From the NCBI RefSeq assembly GCF_900100735.1, contig NZ_FNCJ01000024.1, positions 1-64,000 on the forward strand: a DNA stretch of 64,000 bases, in the 5' to 3' direction. The translations under genes were made by a program, and so were the position numbers. This DNA comes from Paraburkholderia phenazinium. Its GTDB lineage: Bacteria > Pseudomonadota > Gammaproteobacteria > Burkholderiales > Burkholderiaceae. Positions 24,137 through 33,583 of this stretch are shown here, in pieces (the first letter of the stretch is position 1; each line of letters opens with the position of its first letter). The notes beneath the pieces were generated by a model that saw only the letters and a program-made list of their open reading frames with translations, did not search any database and was not told the origin of the DNA.

Positions 24137-25399
24137 ATGGACAAACTCGTCATTGAAGGCGGCCAGCGGCTGGCCGGTGAGATCGTCGTGTCGGGGGCGA
24201 AGAACGCCGCCTTGCCGATCCTGTGCGCCGGTTTGCTGAGCGCGGAGCCGGTTCATCTCGAGAACGTGCCGGACCTGCAGGACGTGCGCACCACGCTGAA
24301 GCTGCTCAACCAGATGGGTGTGCGGACCGAATCGAGCGCGGGGCATGTGTTGCTCGACGCCTCGAAGGTCGACAACCTCGTGGCGCCTTATGAACTGGTG
24401 AAGACCATGCGCGCGTCGATCCTCGTGCTCGGGCCGCTGCTCGCGCGCTTCGGCGAGGCGAAGGTGTCGCTGCCGGGCGGCTGTGCCATCGGCGCGCGGC
24501 CGGTCGACCAGCACATCAAGGGTCTGCAGGCGATGGGCGCGGAAATCACCATCGAACACGGCTTTATCGAAGCCCGCGCGAAGCGCTTGAAGGGCGCGCG
24601 CATCGTGACCGACATGATCACGGTCACTGGCACCGAAAACCTGCTGATGGCAGCGGTGCTGGCCGATGGCGAGACCGTGATCGAGAACGCCGCGCGTGAG
24701 CCGGAAGTCGGCGATCTGGCGCACCTGCTGGTGGCGATGGGCGCGCAGATCGATGGCATCGGTACCGACCGCCTCGTGATCCAGGGCGTCGACAAGCTGC
24801 ACGGCGCGAACCACACGGTGATTCCCGACCGGATCGAAGCCGGCACGTTCCTGTGCGCCGTTGCGGCGGCGGGCGGCGACGTGATCTTGCGCAAGGTACG
24901 GCCGCTGATCCTCGAAGCCGTGACGGAAAAGCTGCGCGAAGCCGGTGTGACGATCGAAGAAGGTGACGACTGGATGCGCGTGCGCATGGACCAGCGTCCG
25001 CATGCGGTAGGTGTGCGTACCTCCGAGTACCCGGCTTTCCCGACTGACATGCAGGCGCAGTTCATGGCGCTCAACACGATCGCCAACGGCACCGCGCAAG
25101 TCGTCGAAACGATTTTCGAAAACCGCTTCATGCATGTGCAGGAGCTGAACCGCCTCGGCGCCAACATCACGATCGACGGCAACACGGCGCTCGTGAGCGG
25201 CGTCGACAAGCTGTCCGGCGCGAAGGTGATGGCCACCGATTTGCGTGCCTCGGCTAGCCTCGTGATCGCCGGCCTGTGCGCCGACGGTGAGACGCTGATC
25301 GACCGCATCTATCACCTGGATCGCGGCTACGACCGGATGGAATCGAAGCTGACGGCCGTCGGTGCGAAGGTGCGCCGCATTCCGGGGAGCCAGGCATGA
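24137..25399 (+). CDS. murA: UDP-N-acetylglucosamine 1-carboxyvinyltransferase MurA
   Basis: 420 residues. It transfers enolpyruvate from PEP to UDP-GlcNAc, the first committed step of peptidoglycan synthesis in the cytoplasm. Lys22 and Asn23 (SGAKNAALP) and the catalytic Cys116 in GGCAIGARPVD (the fosfomycin target) are visible. Start at ATG 24137 with AGGAGACGACAGGT upstream; an upstream in-frame start adds 33 unsupported residues. Its last bases overlap hisG (ATGA), so cell-wall and histidine genes share a transcript. Confidence 0.95.
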   Translation: MDKLVIEGGQRLAGEIVVSGAKNAALPILCAGLLSAEPVHLENVPDLQDVRTTLKLLNQMGVRTESSAGHVLLDASKVDNLVAPYELVKTMRASILVLGPLLARFGEAKVSLPGGCAIGARPVDQHIKGLQAMGAEITIEHGFIEARAKRLKGARIVTDMITVTGTENLLMAAVLADGETVIENAAREPEVGDLAHLLVAMGAQIDGIGTDRLVIQGVDKLHGANHTVIPDRIEAGTFLCAVAAAGGDVILRKVRPLILEAVTEKLREAGVTIEEGDDWMRVRMDQRPHAVGVRTSEYPAFPTDMQAQFMALNTIANGTAQVVETIFENRFMHVQELNRLGANITIDGNTALVSGVDKLSGAKVMATDLRASASLVIAGLCADGETLIDRIYHLDRGYDRMESKLTAVGAKVRRIPGSQA

Positions 25400-26094
25400 G
25401 CTCGGTTGCACAAACCTCGTCGTCCCCGGCAGTGAGCGCGCCGCTCACGCTCGCGCTGTCGAAAGGGCGTATCTTCGAAGAGACCTTGCCGCTTCTGGCA
25501 GCCGCCGGCGTGCAGGTTGCCGAAGATCCGGAAACCTCGCGCAAGCTGATCCTGCCGACGACCGACGCCAACCTGCGTGTCATCATCGTGCGCGCCACCG
25601 ATGTGCCGACCTACGTCGAATACGGCGCGGCCGACTTCGGCGTGGCGGGCAAGGACGTGCTGCTGGAACACGGCGGCAGCGGCCTGTACCAGCCGGTGGA
25701 CCTCGACATCGCACGTTGCCGGATGTCGGTCGCCGTTGCGGCGGGCTTCGATTATGAGAACGCCGTGCGCCAGGGCGCGCGGCTGCGCGTGGCCACCAAA
25801 TATGTGGAAACCGCCCGCGAGCATTTCGCCGCGAAGGGCGTGCACGTCGACCTGATCAAGCTCTACGGTTCGATGGAGCTCGCGCCGCTGGTGGGTCTGG
25901 CCGACGCGATCGTCGACCTGGTCAGTTCGGGCGGCACCTTGCGGGCCAACAATCTTGTCGAGGTGGAGGAGATCATGCAGATCTCGTCGCGCCTCGTCGT
26001 GAACCAGGCGGCGCTCAAGTTGAAGCGCGCTGCGCTGCGGCCGTTCCTCGACGCGTTCGAACGCGCGTCGCGGCGCGCCGATGCGGCGGCCTGA
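25396..26094 (+). CDS. hisG: ATP phosphoribosyltransferase, short form HisG
   Basis: 232 residues. First step of histidine synthesis, joining ATP and PRPP. The length and the lack of the C-terminal regulatory domain identify the short form, which needs HisZ for activity and feedback control; hisZ is not in this window. Typical motifs are LALSKGRIFEETLPLL, DVPTYVEYGAADFGVAGKD and the PRPP loop DLVSSGGTLRANNL. The stop codon lies inside the first unit of a 10-bp tandem repeat. Coupled to murA. Confidence 0.94.
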   Translation: MSSVAQTSSSPAVSAPLTLALSKGRIFEETLPLLAAAGVQVAEDPETSRKLILPTTDANLRVIIVRATDVPTYVEYGAADFGVAGKDVLLEHGGSGLYQPVDLDIARCRMSVAVAAGFDYENAVRQGARLRVATKYVETAREHFAAKGVHVDLIKLYGSMELAPLVGLADAIVDLVSSGGTLRANNLVEVEEIMQISSRLVVNQAALKLKRAALRPFLDAFERASRRADAAA

Positions 26095-26148
26095 GGGTGC
26101 CCGATAGCGCCTGATGATGCCTGATGCCGCCTGAGGTTGCCTATGTTT
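26089..26148 (+). repeat. Six-unit 10-bp tandem repeat between hisG and hisD
   Basis: Six units in perfect 10-base register: GCCTGAGGGT, GCCCGATAGC, GCCTGATGAT, GCCTGATGCC, GCCTGAGGTT, GCCTATGTTT. The consensus is GCCTGATGNN. The TGA of the first unit is the hisG stop codon. The period is one helical turn. No protein-binding motif is recognised. Confidence 0.75.
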
Positions 26149-26198
26149 AATGTTGTTTGAAGGGGCCTCAGGTGCGCCTTACCGAAACGGATACCAGC

Positions 26199-27521
26199 AT
26201 GTCTATCAAGATTCGCAAACTCGACTCCAGCGCTCCTGAATTCCAGAAGGCGCTGCACGCGGTGCTCGCGTTCGAGGCGAGCGAGGACGAAGCGATCGAG
26301 CGCTCGGTTGCGCAGATTCTGGCCGACGTGAAGGCTCGCGGTGATGCGGCAGTGCTCGAGTACACCAACCGCTTCGATCGTCTGTCGGCGCCGAGCGTGG
26401 CTGCGCTCGAACTGCCGATGGCGGAACTCGAAGCCGCGCTGGAAGGGCTCGACCCGCGCCGCCGGGCGGCGCTTGAAGCGGCTGCCGGACGGGTGCGCGG
26501 CTATCACGAGAAGCAGAAGATCGAATGCGGCAGCCATAGCTGGCAATACACCGAACCCGACGGCACCTTGCTGGGCCAGAAGGTCACGCCTCTCGACCGC
26601 GCCGGCATCTACGTGCCGGGCGGCAAGGCCGCCTATCCGTCGTCGGTGTTGATGAACGCGATTCCGGCGCGGGTGGCCGGGGTGCGCGAAATCGTCATGG
26701 TCGTGCCGACGCCCGATGGCGTGAAGAATCCGCTGGTGCTGGCGGCCGCCTTGCTGGGCGGGGTTGACCGCGTGTTCACCATTGGCGGTGCGCAGGCGGT
26801 CGGCGCGCTGGCTTACGGCACGGCGACCGTGCCGGCGGTCGATAAGATCTGCGGCCCGGGCAACGCATATGTGGCGTCGGCCAAGCGCCGCGTGTTCGGC
26901 ACGGTCGGTATCGACATGATCGCTGGCCCGTCGGAAATCCTCGTATTGTGCGACGGCACCACCGACCCGCGCTGGGTCGCGATGGACCTGTTCTCGCAGG
27001 CCGAGCACGACGAACTCGCGCAATCCATCCTGCTGTGCCCGGACGATGCTTTCATCGCCCGCGTGCATGACGCGATCAACGAACTGCTGCCCACCATGCC
27101 GCGCCAGGACGTGATTCGCGCCTCGCTGGAAGGGCGCGGCGCGCTGATCAAGGTGCGCGACATGGCCGAAGCCTGTGCGATCGCCAACGACATCGCCCCG
27201 GAACACCTCGAAATTTCCGCGCTCGACCCGCATCAATGGGGCAAGCTGATCCGCCACGCCGGCGCCATCTTCCTCGGCCGCTACACCAGCGAAAGTCTCG
27301 GCGACTACTGCGCTGGGCCGAATCACGTGCTGCCTACGTCGCGCACCGCACGGTTTTCGTCGCCGCTGGGCGTCTATGATTTCTTCAAGCGCTCGAGTGT
27401 GATCGAAGTCAGCGCGGAAGGCGCCCAGACGCTGGGTGAGATCGCAGCGGAGCTGGCGTATGGTGAGGGACTGCCCGCGCATGCCCGTAGCGCCGAGTAC
27501 CGCATGAAGCAGAACGGCTGA
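26199..27521 (+). CDS. hisD: Histidinol dehydrogenase HisD
   Basis: 440 residues. Last two oxidation steps of histidine synthesis, NAD- and zinc-dependent. Motifs include PGGKAAYPSSVLMNAIPA, GGAQAVGALAYGT, KICGPGNAYVASAKR, GPSEILVLCD and AEHDELAQ. I chose the ATG before SIKIRKLD; an upstream in-frame start at 26157 would add 14 residues. Normal length. Confidence 0.95.
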   Translation: MSIKIRKLDSSAPEFQKALHAVLAFEASEDEAIERSVAQILADVKARGDAAVLEYTNRFDRLSAPSVAALELPMAELEAALEGLDPRRRAALEAAAGRVRGYHEKQKIECGSHSWQYTEPDGTLLGQKVTPLDRAGIYVPGGKAAYPSSVLMNAIPARVAGVREIVMVVPTPDGVKNPLVLAAALLGGVDRVFTIGGAQAVGALAYGTATVPAVDKICGPGNAYVASAKRRVFGTVGIDMIAGPSEILVLCDGTTDPRWVAMDLFSQAEHDELAQSILLCPDDAFIARVHDAINELLPTMPRQDVIRASLEGRGALIKVRDMAEACAIANDIAPEHLEISALDPHQWGKLIRHAGAIFLGRYTSESLGDYCAGPNHVLPTSRTARFSSPLGVYDFFKRSSVIEVSAEGAQTLGEIAAELAYGEGLPAHARSAEYRMKQNG

Positions 27522-27630
27522 GCGCGCCCCGCGTAAAACAACCGGCGCCTCGCCATAACATTGACCAACTGGGGCGGCTCTCGCGCCGTCCCTGTATGAC
27601 CTGCCCGTCCGTGGGCCGGTCCGCCCATTC

Positions 27631-28701
27631 ATGACGACACCTCAAGACATCATTCGCCGCGACGTGCTCGCGATGACGAGCTATCCGGTTCCCGACGCCA
27701 CGGGCTTCATCAAGCTCGACGCCATGGAGAACCCGTTCCCCTTGCCGGCGGCGCTTGCGGCGCAACTCGGCGAGCGTCTCGCCGGTGTCGCGCTGAACCG
27801 TTATCCGGCGCCGCGTCCGGAGGCGCTGCTCGAAAAGATCAAGCGCGTGATGAGGGTGCCGGCCAACTGCGAGGTGTTGCTCGGTAACGGCTCGGACGAG
27901 ATCATCAGCATGATCTCGATGGCCTGCGCCAGACCGGGTGCCAAGGTGCTCGCGCCGGTACCGGGCTTCGTGATGTATCAGATGTCGGCCAAACTGGCGA
28001 ACCTGGAATTCGTTGGTGTGCCGCTGAAGGCGGATTTCACGCTCGACACCGAGGCGATGCTCGCCGCCATCGCCGAGCATCAGCCGGCTATCGTCTATCT
28101 GGCTTACCCCAACAATCCGACCGGCACGCTCTATGACGACGCCGAGATGGAGCGCATCATCGCCGCCGCGGACAAGAGCCTGGTGGTGATCGACGAGGCT
28201 TATCAGCCGTTCGCCCAGCAAAGCTGGCTGCCGCGCGCCGACGCGTTCGACAATGTGGTCGTGATGCGTACCGTTTCGAAGCTCGGCCTCGCGGGTATCC
28301 GGCTTGGCTATCTGGTCGGGCGCGCCGCCTGGCTGACCGAATTCGACAAGGTGCGCCCGCCGTACAACACCAATGTGTTGACGCAGGCCACGGCCGATTT
28401 CCTGCTCGATCACCTCGACGTGCTGGACGCGCAAGCCGCGCAACTGCGCGAGGAACGCACGAAACTGGCGCACGCCGTGGGCCAGTTGCCGGGCGCGGAA
28501 GTGTTCCCGAGCGCGGGCAACTTCCTGCTGGTGCGGGTACCTGACGCATCCGTTATGTTCGAAACGCTGCTTACTGCACGGGTTTTGATCAAAAACGTGA
28601 GTAAAATGCATCCATTGCTGGCGAATTGCGTGCGCCTGACGGTCGGTTCCCCTGAAGAAAACGCGCAACTGCTGGCCGCACTGAAACTCGTGCTGCATTA
28701 A
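27631..28701 (+). CDS. hisC: Histidinol-phosphate aminotransferase HisC
   Basis: 356 residues, a fold-type I PLP enzyme. YPNNPTGT, DEAYQPFA and the PLP-lysine region RTVSKLGLAGIRLGY are visible. It transaminates imidazole acetol phosphate. The gene follows hisD after 109 bases and precedes hisB. Confidence 0.94.
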   Translation: MTTPQDIIRRDVLAMTSYPVPDATGFIKLDAMENPFPLPAALAAQLGERLAGVALNRYPAPRPEALLEKIKRVMRVPANCEVLLGNGSDEIISMISMACARPGAKVLAPVPGFVMYQMSAKLANLEFVGVPLKADFTLDTEAMLAAIAEHQPAIVYLAYPNNPTGTLYDDAEMERIIAAADKSLVVIDEAYQPFAQQSWLPRADAFDNVVVMRTVSKLGLAGIRLGYLVGRAAWLTEFDKVRPPYNTNVLTQATADFLLDHLDVLDAQAAQLREERTKLAHAVGQLPGAEVFPSAGNFLLVRVPDASVMFETLLTARVLIKNVSKMHPLLANCVRLTVGSPEENAQLLAALKLVLH

Positions 28702-28795
28702 ATGGCGTGCCGTCGCGCCGCGCACCGCACAGCGGGCGCGGCATTCGGCGTTCCCCCAACACCCTTTCTTTCATAGTCAGATTCGAGGAATTACC

Positions 28796-29383
28796 ATGCG
28801 CCAGACGGAAGTCGTTCGCGACACTAGCGAAACGCAGATCCGTATCAAGATCAATCTGGACGGCACCGGCAAGCAAAAGCTCGCCACCGGTGTGCCGTTC
28901 CTCGACCACATGCTCGACCAGATCGCGCGGCATGGATTGATCGATCTCGACATCGAGGCGCATGGCGACACGCATATCGACGACCACCATACGGTCGAAG
29001 ACGTCGGCATCACGCTGGGGCAGGCGGTCGCGAAGGCGGTCGGCGACAAGAAGGGCATCCGTCGCTACGGTCATTCTTACGTGCCGCTGGACGAAGCCCT
29101 GTCGCGCGTCGTGATCGACTTTTCCGGACGGCCTGGCCTCGAGTTCCACGTGCCGTTCACGCGTGCGCGCATCGGTACGTTCGACGTCGATCTTTCTATC
29201 GAATTTTTCCGCGGCTTTGTGAATCATGCCGGCGTGACGCTCCATATCGACAACCTGCGCGGCCTGAATGCCCACCATCAGATGGAAACGGTGTTCAAGG
29301 CGTTCGGGCGTGCCTTGCGCATGGCGACGGAACTGGACGAACGTGCGGCGGGGCAGATTCCGTCGACCAAAGGTAGCCTGTAA
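28796..29383 (+). CDS. hisB: Imidazoleglycerol-phosphate dehydratase HisB
   Basis: 195 residues, the monofunctional dehydratase without the phosphatase half found in E. coli. Metal-binding repeats HIDDHHTVED and LNAHHQMETVFKAFGRAL, and GVPFLDHMLDQIARHG, are present. A separate histidinol phosphatase must be elsewhere. Ribosome-binding site GAGGAATTACC precedes the ATG. Confidence 0.95.
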   Translation: MRQTEVVRDTSETQIRIKINLDGTGKQKLATGVPFLDHMLDQIARHGLIDLDIEAHGDTHIDDHHTVEDVGITLGQAVAKAVGDKKGIRRYGHSYVPLDEALSRVVIDFSGRPGLEFHVPFTRARIGTFDVDLSIEFFRGFVNHAGVTLHIDNLRGLNAHHQMETVFKAFGRALRMATELDERAAGQIPSTKGSL

Positions 29384-29397
29384 GCAGCGCCCCCCGA

Positions 29398-29446
29398 GGG
29401 CCTGCCGCGTCGCGCCAGGCCCCAAGGTGGCCCGGCGTTTTCTTTT
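29398..29446 (+). terminator. Possible attenuating hairpin after hisB
   Basis: GGGCCTG (29398-29404) pairs with CAGGCCC (29416-29422), and a T-rich stretch TTTTCTTTTT follows from 29438. The T run is 15 bases from the inner stem, so partial termination between hisB and marC is only a possibility. Confidence 0.35.
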
Positions 29447-29497
29447 TGAAGCAGACTAACCGGACCGGGCGCGCGCCTTGCGTGGCCCCGGCTTGCG

Positions 29498-30118
29498 ATG
29501 GATATCCTCAAGTCGTTCATCTCGCTCTTGGCGCTGATCAATCCAGTGGGCGCGATTCCGTTCTTTATGAGCCTGACGGCGCAGCAGTCGGACGGCGAGC
29601 GGCACCGCACGATCCGGATTGCCGCGGTGTCGGTGTTCTTCGTGATTGCGGTGACGACGCTGCTTGGGCAGCAGATCATCAGCTTCTTTGGCATTTCGGT
29701 CGGCTCGCTGCAGGTGGGCGGCGGCATCATCATGCTGCTGATGGCGATCAATATGCTGAATGCGCAGATCGGCAACAGCCGTTCGACGCCGGAAGAGCGC
29801 CACGAGGCCGAGCAGAAGAACAACGTCGCCGTGGTGCCGCTCGCGATTCCCCTGTTGACGGGCCCGGGCGCCATCAGCACGGTAATTATCTATGCGGCGC
29901 ACTCGCCTCATTGGTACGACCGGATTAGTCTTGTCGTTATCGGCGCCGTGCTGGCGGCGATCTGCTTTTTTGCGCTCCGGCTCGCCGGACCGATCGCCCG
30001 CTGGGTGGGGCAAACCGGTATCAATATCGGCACGCGGCTGATGGGTTTGATGTTGTCGGCGCTGGCGGTGGAATTCATCGTCGACGGTCTGAAGGCGTTA
30101 CTGCCTAACTTGAAATGA
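29498..30118 (+). CDS. MarC-family integral membrane protein
   Basis: 206 residues with about six membrane helices. The family motifs LINPVGAIPFF (residues 9-19) and VPLAIPLLTGPGAIST are present. The function of MarC/YhgN proteins is not established. It sits inside the his operon and its stop overlaps the hisH start (ATGA), an arrangement I associate with Burkholderiales. No histidine-related role is known. Confidence 0.88.
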   Translation: MDILKSFISLLALINPVGAIPFFMSLTAQQSDGERHRTIRIAAVSVFFVIAVTTLLGQQIISFFGISVGSLQVGGGIIMLLMAINMLNAQIGNSRSTPEERHEAEQKNNVAVVPLAIPLLTGPGAISTVIIYAAHSPHWYDRISLVVIGAVLAAICFFALRLAGPIARWVGQTGINIGTRLMGLMLSALAVEFIVDGLKALLPNLK

Positions 30119-30756
30119 AAACTTCGATTGCGATTGTGGATTACGGAATGGGCAACCTGCGTTCGGTCGCCCAGGCATTGAGGAAGGCCGCACCGGAAGC
30201 GGAGGTGGCGATCGTCGACCAGCCGGAAGCGATCCGCGCGGCCGACCGCGTCGTGCTGCCGGGGCAGGGCGCGATGCCCGACTGCATGCGCTGTCTCGGC
30301 GCATCCGGCCTGCAGGAGGCGGTCATCGAGGCGTCGCGCAGCAAGCCGCTGATGGGCGTATGCGTGGGCGAACAGATGCTGTTCGACTGGAGCGCCGAGG
30401 GCGACACGCCTGGCCTCGGCCTGCTGCCCGGCAAGGTGCTGCGCTTCGATCTGGAAGGCCAGGTGCAGGACGACGGCTCGCGCTTCAAGGTGCCGCAGAT
30501 GGGCTGGAACCGCGTCCGCCAGACCGTGCCGCACCCGCTGTGGGATGGCGTCGCGGACGGCAGCTTCTTCTACTTCGTGCACAGCTACTACGTGCAGCCG
30601 GACAATGCGGCGCATACCTCGGGCGAGACCGTGTACGGCGTGCCCTTTACCTCGGCGGTGGCGCGGGATAACATCTTCGCGACCCAATTCCACCCGGAAA
30701 AGAGCGCCGAAGCGGGCCTGCGCGTGTATCGAAACTTCGTGCACTGGAACCCGTGA
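30115..30756 (+). CDS. hisH: Imidazole glycerol phosphate synthase, glutaminase subunit HisH
   Basis: 213 residues, class I glutamine amidotransferase. Catalytic Cys83 is in MGVCVGEQ, and the His-x-Glu pair is in TQFHPEKSA. It feeds ammonia to HisF. Coupled to marC. Confidence 0.95.
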   Translation: MKTSIAIVDYGMGNLRSVAQALRKAAPEAEVAIVDQPEAIRAADRVVLPGQGAMPDCMRCLGASGLQEAVIEASRSKPLMGVCVGEQMLFDWSAEGDTPGLGLLPGKVLRFDLEGQVQDDGSRFKVPQMGWNRVRQTVPHPLWDGVADGSFFYFVHSYYVQPDNAAHTSGETVYGVPFTSAVARDNIFATQFHPEKSAEAGLRVYRNFVHWNP

Positions 30757-30963
30757 GCGCCTACCGTCTCTTCTTTTGTTCTACTGCGCGTCGCGTACCC
30801 CATGCCGGGGCGGCGGCCGGAGCTGCGTCCTTGTGCCCGATGCACGTGCGCCGGGCTCCTGAAAGAGTTGTACTAAACTAGCGAAACGGTGCGCGAGCCG
30901 GCTTATCCCGCCGCTCTGCGCCGTCCGACTTTAAACCTTCTTCCCTGACAACACCCGATTGCT

Positions 30964-31716
30964 ATGCTGCTGATTCCCGCCATCGACCTGAAAGATGGTC
31001 AGTGTGTACGCCTCAAACAGGGCGACATGGACCAGGCGACGATTTTTTCCGAGGAACCGGCGGCTATGGCCCGACATTGGGTCGACCGCGGCGCCCGGCG
31101 CCTACACCTCGTCGACCTCAATGGAGCGTTTGCCGGTAAGCCGAAGAACGAAGACGCCATCCGCGCGATCATCGAAGAAGTCGGTGGTGAGATTCCCGTC
31201 CAGCTGGGCGGCGGGATCCGCGACCTGAACACGATCGAGCGCTATCTGGACGACGGCCTGTCGTATGTGATCATCGGTACCGCGGCGGTGAAGAATCCTG
31301 GCTTCCTGCAGGACGCCTGCACGGCGTTCGGCGGCCATATCATCGTCGGGCTGGACGCGAAAGACGGCAAAGTCGCCACGGACGGCTGGAGCAAGCTGAC
31401 CGGCCACGAAGTCGCCGACCTCGCGCGCAAGTTCGAAGACTACGGCTGCGAGTCGATCATCTACACCGACATCGGCCGCGACGGCATGCTGCAAGGCATC
31501 AACATCGACGCTACGGTGCGCCTGGCGCGCGCGGTGAAGATCCCGGTGATCGCGAGCGGCGGCCTGTCGAACATGGCCGACATCGAAGCGCTGTGCGAAG
31601 TCGAAGTGGAAGGCATCGAAGGTGTGATCTGCGGTCGCGCCATCTATTCGGGCGACCTCGATTTCGCGGCTGCGCAGACGCTCGCCGACAAGCTGCGCGA
31701 GTCGGACGACGCCTGA
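30964..31716 (+). CDS. hisA: Phosphoribosylformimino-5-aminoimidazole carboxamide ribotide isomerase HisA
   Basis: 250-residue TIM barrel. Catalytic Asp8 is in PAIDLKDG, and the second-half aspartate is in IIYTDIGRDGM. An Amadori-type isomerisation upstream of HisHF. The 207-base gap after hisH has no recognisable gene; a promoter of its own is possible, but no clear -35/-10 pair was found. Confidence 0.95.
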   Translation: MLLIPAIDLKDGQCVRLKQGDMDQATIFSEEPAAMARHWVDRGARRLHLVDLNGAFAGKPKNEDAIRAIIEEVGGEIPVQLGGGIRDLNTIERYLDDGLSYVIIGTAAVKNPGFLQDACTAFGGHIIVGLDAKDGKVATDGWSKLTGHEVADLARKFEDYGCESIIYTDIGRDGMLQGINIDATVRLARAVKIPVIASGGLSNMADIEALCEVEVEGIEGVICGRAIYSGDLDFAAAQTLADKLRESDDA

Positions 31717-31898
31717 AGGCGGCGGCGCGCGCGTCAGGCGGCCTGGCGCGGATTCTGGCTCCGCGCTGGAAGCGGCGTGCGCACGGAAGGTGAGTGCCAC
31801 CTTCCACGCAACCCCGCTGCCACGGCAACCCGCGCCGGCATTGCGCCGCTCGCCTGAGAGCGGCCTCATCAGCGGTATTGGCAAGAATTTGCACGATC

Positions 31899-32672
31899 AT
31901 GGCTCTAGCTAAACGCATCATCCCTTGTCTCGACGTCACGGCTGGACGCGTGGTCAAGGGCGTCAACTTCGTCGAACTGCGCGATGCGGGCGACCCCGTC
32001 GAAATTGCCCGTCGTTACGACGAGCAGGGCGCCGACGAACTCACTTTCCTCGACATCACCGCCACGTCGGACGGGCGCGACCTGATCCTGCCGATCATCG
32101 AAGCGGTCGCCTCGCAGGTGTTCATTCCGCTGACTGTCGGCGGCGGCGTGCGCGCGGTCGAAGACGTGCGGCGCCTGTTGAACGCCGGCGCGGACAAGAT
32201 CGGCATGAACTCGTCGGCGGTGGCGAACCCGCAACTGGTGCGCGACGCGACCGATAAATACGGCTCGCAGTGCATCGTGGTGGCGATCGACGCCAAGCGC
32301 GTCTCGGCCGGCGGCGAAGCGCCGCGCTGGGAAGTCTTCACGCATGGCGGGCGCAAGGCGACCGGGCTGGAAGCGGTCGAATGGGCGCGCAAGATGGCCG
32401 AACTCGGCGCCGGCGAAATCCTGCTCACCAGCATGGACCGCGATGGCACCAAGAGCGGCTTCGATCTGGCGCTCACGCGCGCCGTCTCGGACGCCGTGTC
32501 GATTCCGGTGATCGCCTCGGGAGGCGTCGGCTCGCTGCAGCATCTGGCAGACGGTATCAAACAGGGTCACGCAGACGCCGTGCTGGCCGCGAGCATCTTC
32601 CACTACGGCGAACACACGGTCGGCGAAGCCAAGCGCTTTATGGCCGAGCAAGGCATTTCGGTGAGGTTGTGA
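31899..32672 (+). CDS. hisF: Imidazole glycerol phosphate synthase, cyclase subunit HisF
   Basis: 257-residue TIM barrel. Asp11 (IPCLDVTAGRVVKG) and the second catalytic Asp in LLTSMDRDGT are present. Partner of HisH. The ATG directly before ALAKRIIPCLD is the standard start; the longer frame includes 35 extra residues of intergenic sequence. Confidence 0.96.
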   Translation: MALAKRIIPCLDVTAGRVVKGVNFVELRDAGDPVEIARRYDEQGADELTFLDITATSDGRDLILPIIEAVASQVFIPLTVGGGVRAVEDVRRLLNAGADKIGMNSSAVANPQLVRDATDKYGSQCIVVAIDAKRVSAGGEAPRWEVFTHGGRKATGLEAVEWARKMAELGAGEILLTSMDRDGTKSGFDLALTRAVSDAVSIPVIASGGVGSLQHLADGIKQGHADAVLAASIFHYGEHTVGEAKRFMAEQGISVRL

Positions 32673-32673
32673 C

Positions 32674-33084
32674 GTGGTGAACCCTACTGCTGTGGATTGG
32701 CTCGACAAGGTGAAGTGGGACGCGAACGGCCTCGTGCCGGTGATCGCGCAGGAAGCGTCGAGCAACGACGTGCTGATGTTCGCGTGGATGAACCGCGAGG
32801 CGCTCGCCAAGACGATCGAGACTGGCCGCGCGGTGTACTTCTCGCGTTCGCGCCAGCGCCTGTGGTTCAAGGGCGAAGAGTCCGGCCATGTGCAGCATGT
32901 GCATGAAGTGCGGCTCGATTGCGACGAAGACGTCGTGCTGCTGAAGGTCGAACAGGTGTCGGGCATTGCCTGCCACACCGGCCGCCACTCGTGCTTTTTC
33001 CAGAAATTCGAAGGGACGGTCGACGACGGCGACTGGATCGCGGTCGATCCTGTCCTGAAAGACCCCGAACACATCTACAAATGA
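32674..33084 (+). CDS. hisI: Phosphoribosyl-AMP cyclohydrolase HisI
   Basis: 136 residues, the zinc-dependent ring-opening enzyme. FAWMNREALAKTIETG, RSRQRLWFKGEESG and the Cys/His metal site LDCDED and HTGRHSCFF are visible. The start is a GTG, one base after the hisF stop; a second GTG follows directly. Separate from HisE, unlike the fused HisIE of enterics. Confidence 0.94.
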   Translation: MVNPTAVDWLDKVKWDANGLVPVIAQEASSNDVLMFAWMNREALAKTIETGRAVYFSRSRQRLWFKGEESGHVQHVHEVRLDCDEDVVLLKVEQVSGIACHTGRHSCFFQKFEGTVDDGDWIAVDPVLKDPEHIYK

Positions 33085-33446
33085 CGCAAATCTCGCAAGA
33101 CACTCTGCTGCGGCTCGCCGCGATTATCGACAGCCGCAAGGGCGGCGATCCGGACGTCTCGTATGTCTCGCGCCTGTTCCATAAAGGCGATGACGCGGTC
33201 CTGAAGAAAATCGGCGAAGAAGCGACCGAAGTCGTGCTGGCCGCCAAAGACGTGCGCCAGGGCGGCGCGCCCACTGCGCTGGTCGGCGAAGTGGCCGATC
33301 TGTGGTTTCACTGCCTCGTGATGCTGTCGCACTTCGACCTGAGCCCCGCCGACGTGCTCGCCGAACTCGAGCGCCGCGAAGGCACCTCCGGCATCGAAGA
33401 GAAAGCGCTGCGCAAAAGCCGCGAGCGCGAGCAGAACGGCGACTGA
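33081..33446 (+). CDS. hisE: Phosphoribosyl-ATP pyrophosphatase HisE
   Basis: 121 residues, MazG-like all-alpha pyrophosphatase for the second step of the pathway. KIGEEATEVVLAAKD and EVADLWFHCLVML carry the acidic metal-binding residues. ATGA overlap with hisI. It ends the his block. Confidence 0.94.
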   Translation: MTQISQDTLLRLAAIIDSRKGGDPDVSYVSRLFHKGDDAVLKKIGEEATEVVLAAKDVRQGGAPTALVGEVADLWFHCLVMLSHFDLSPADVLAELERREGTSGIEEKALRKSREREQNGD

Positions 33447-33583
33447 GCGCCAACCAGGCTCCAATTGAGAGCAGCACTGCGCACGGCGGGTTCGGGCGAG
33501 CCCCATGAGGCGTCCGGCCTGCCATAATCTGCTGGCATACCCATCTGGTTGCACCCCGTACCATCAGGAAGGAGGACGCAAAC

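Noticed and set aside
25863..27632. Open frame of 589 codons on the minus strand opposite hisD
   Set aside because: It is antisense to well-conserved hisG/hisD, very rich in Arg, His and Gln, and has no domain. Long antisense frames are usual in high-GC genes.
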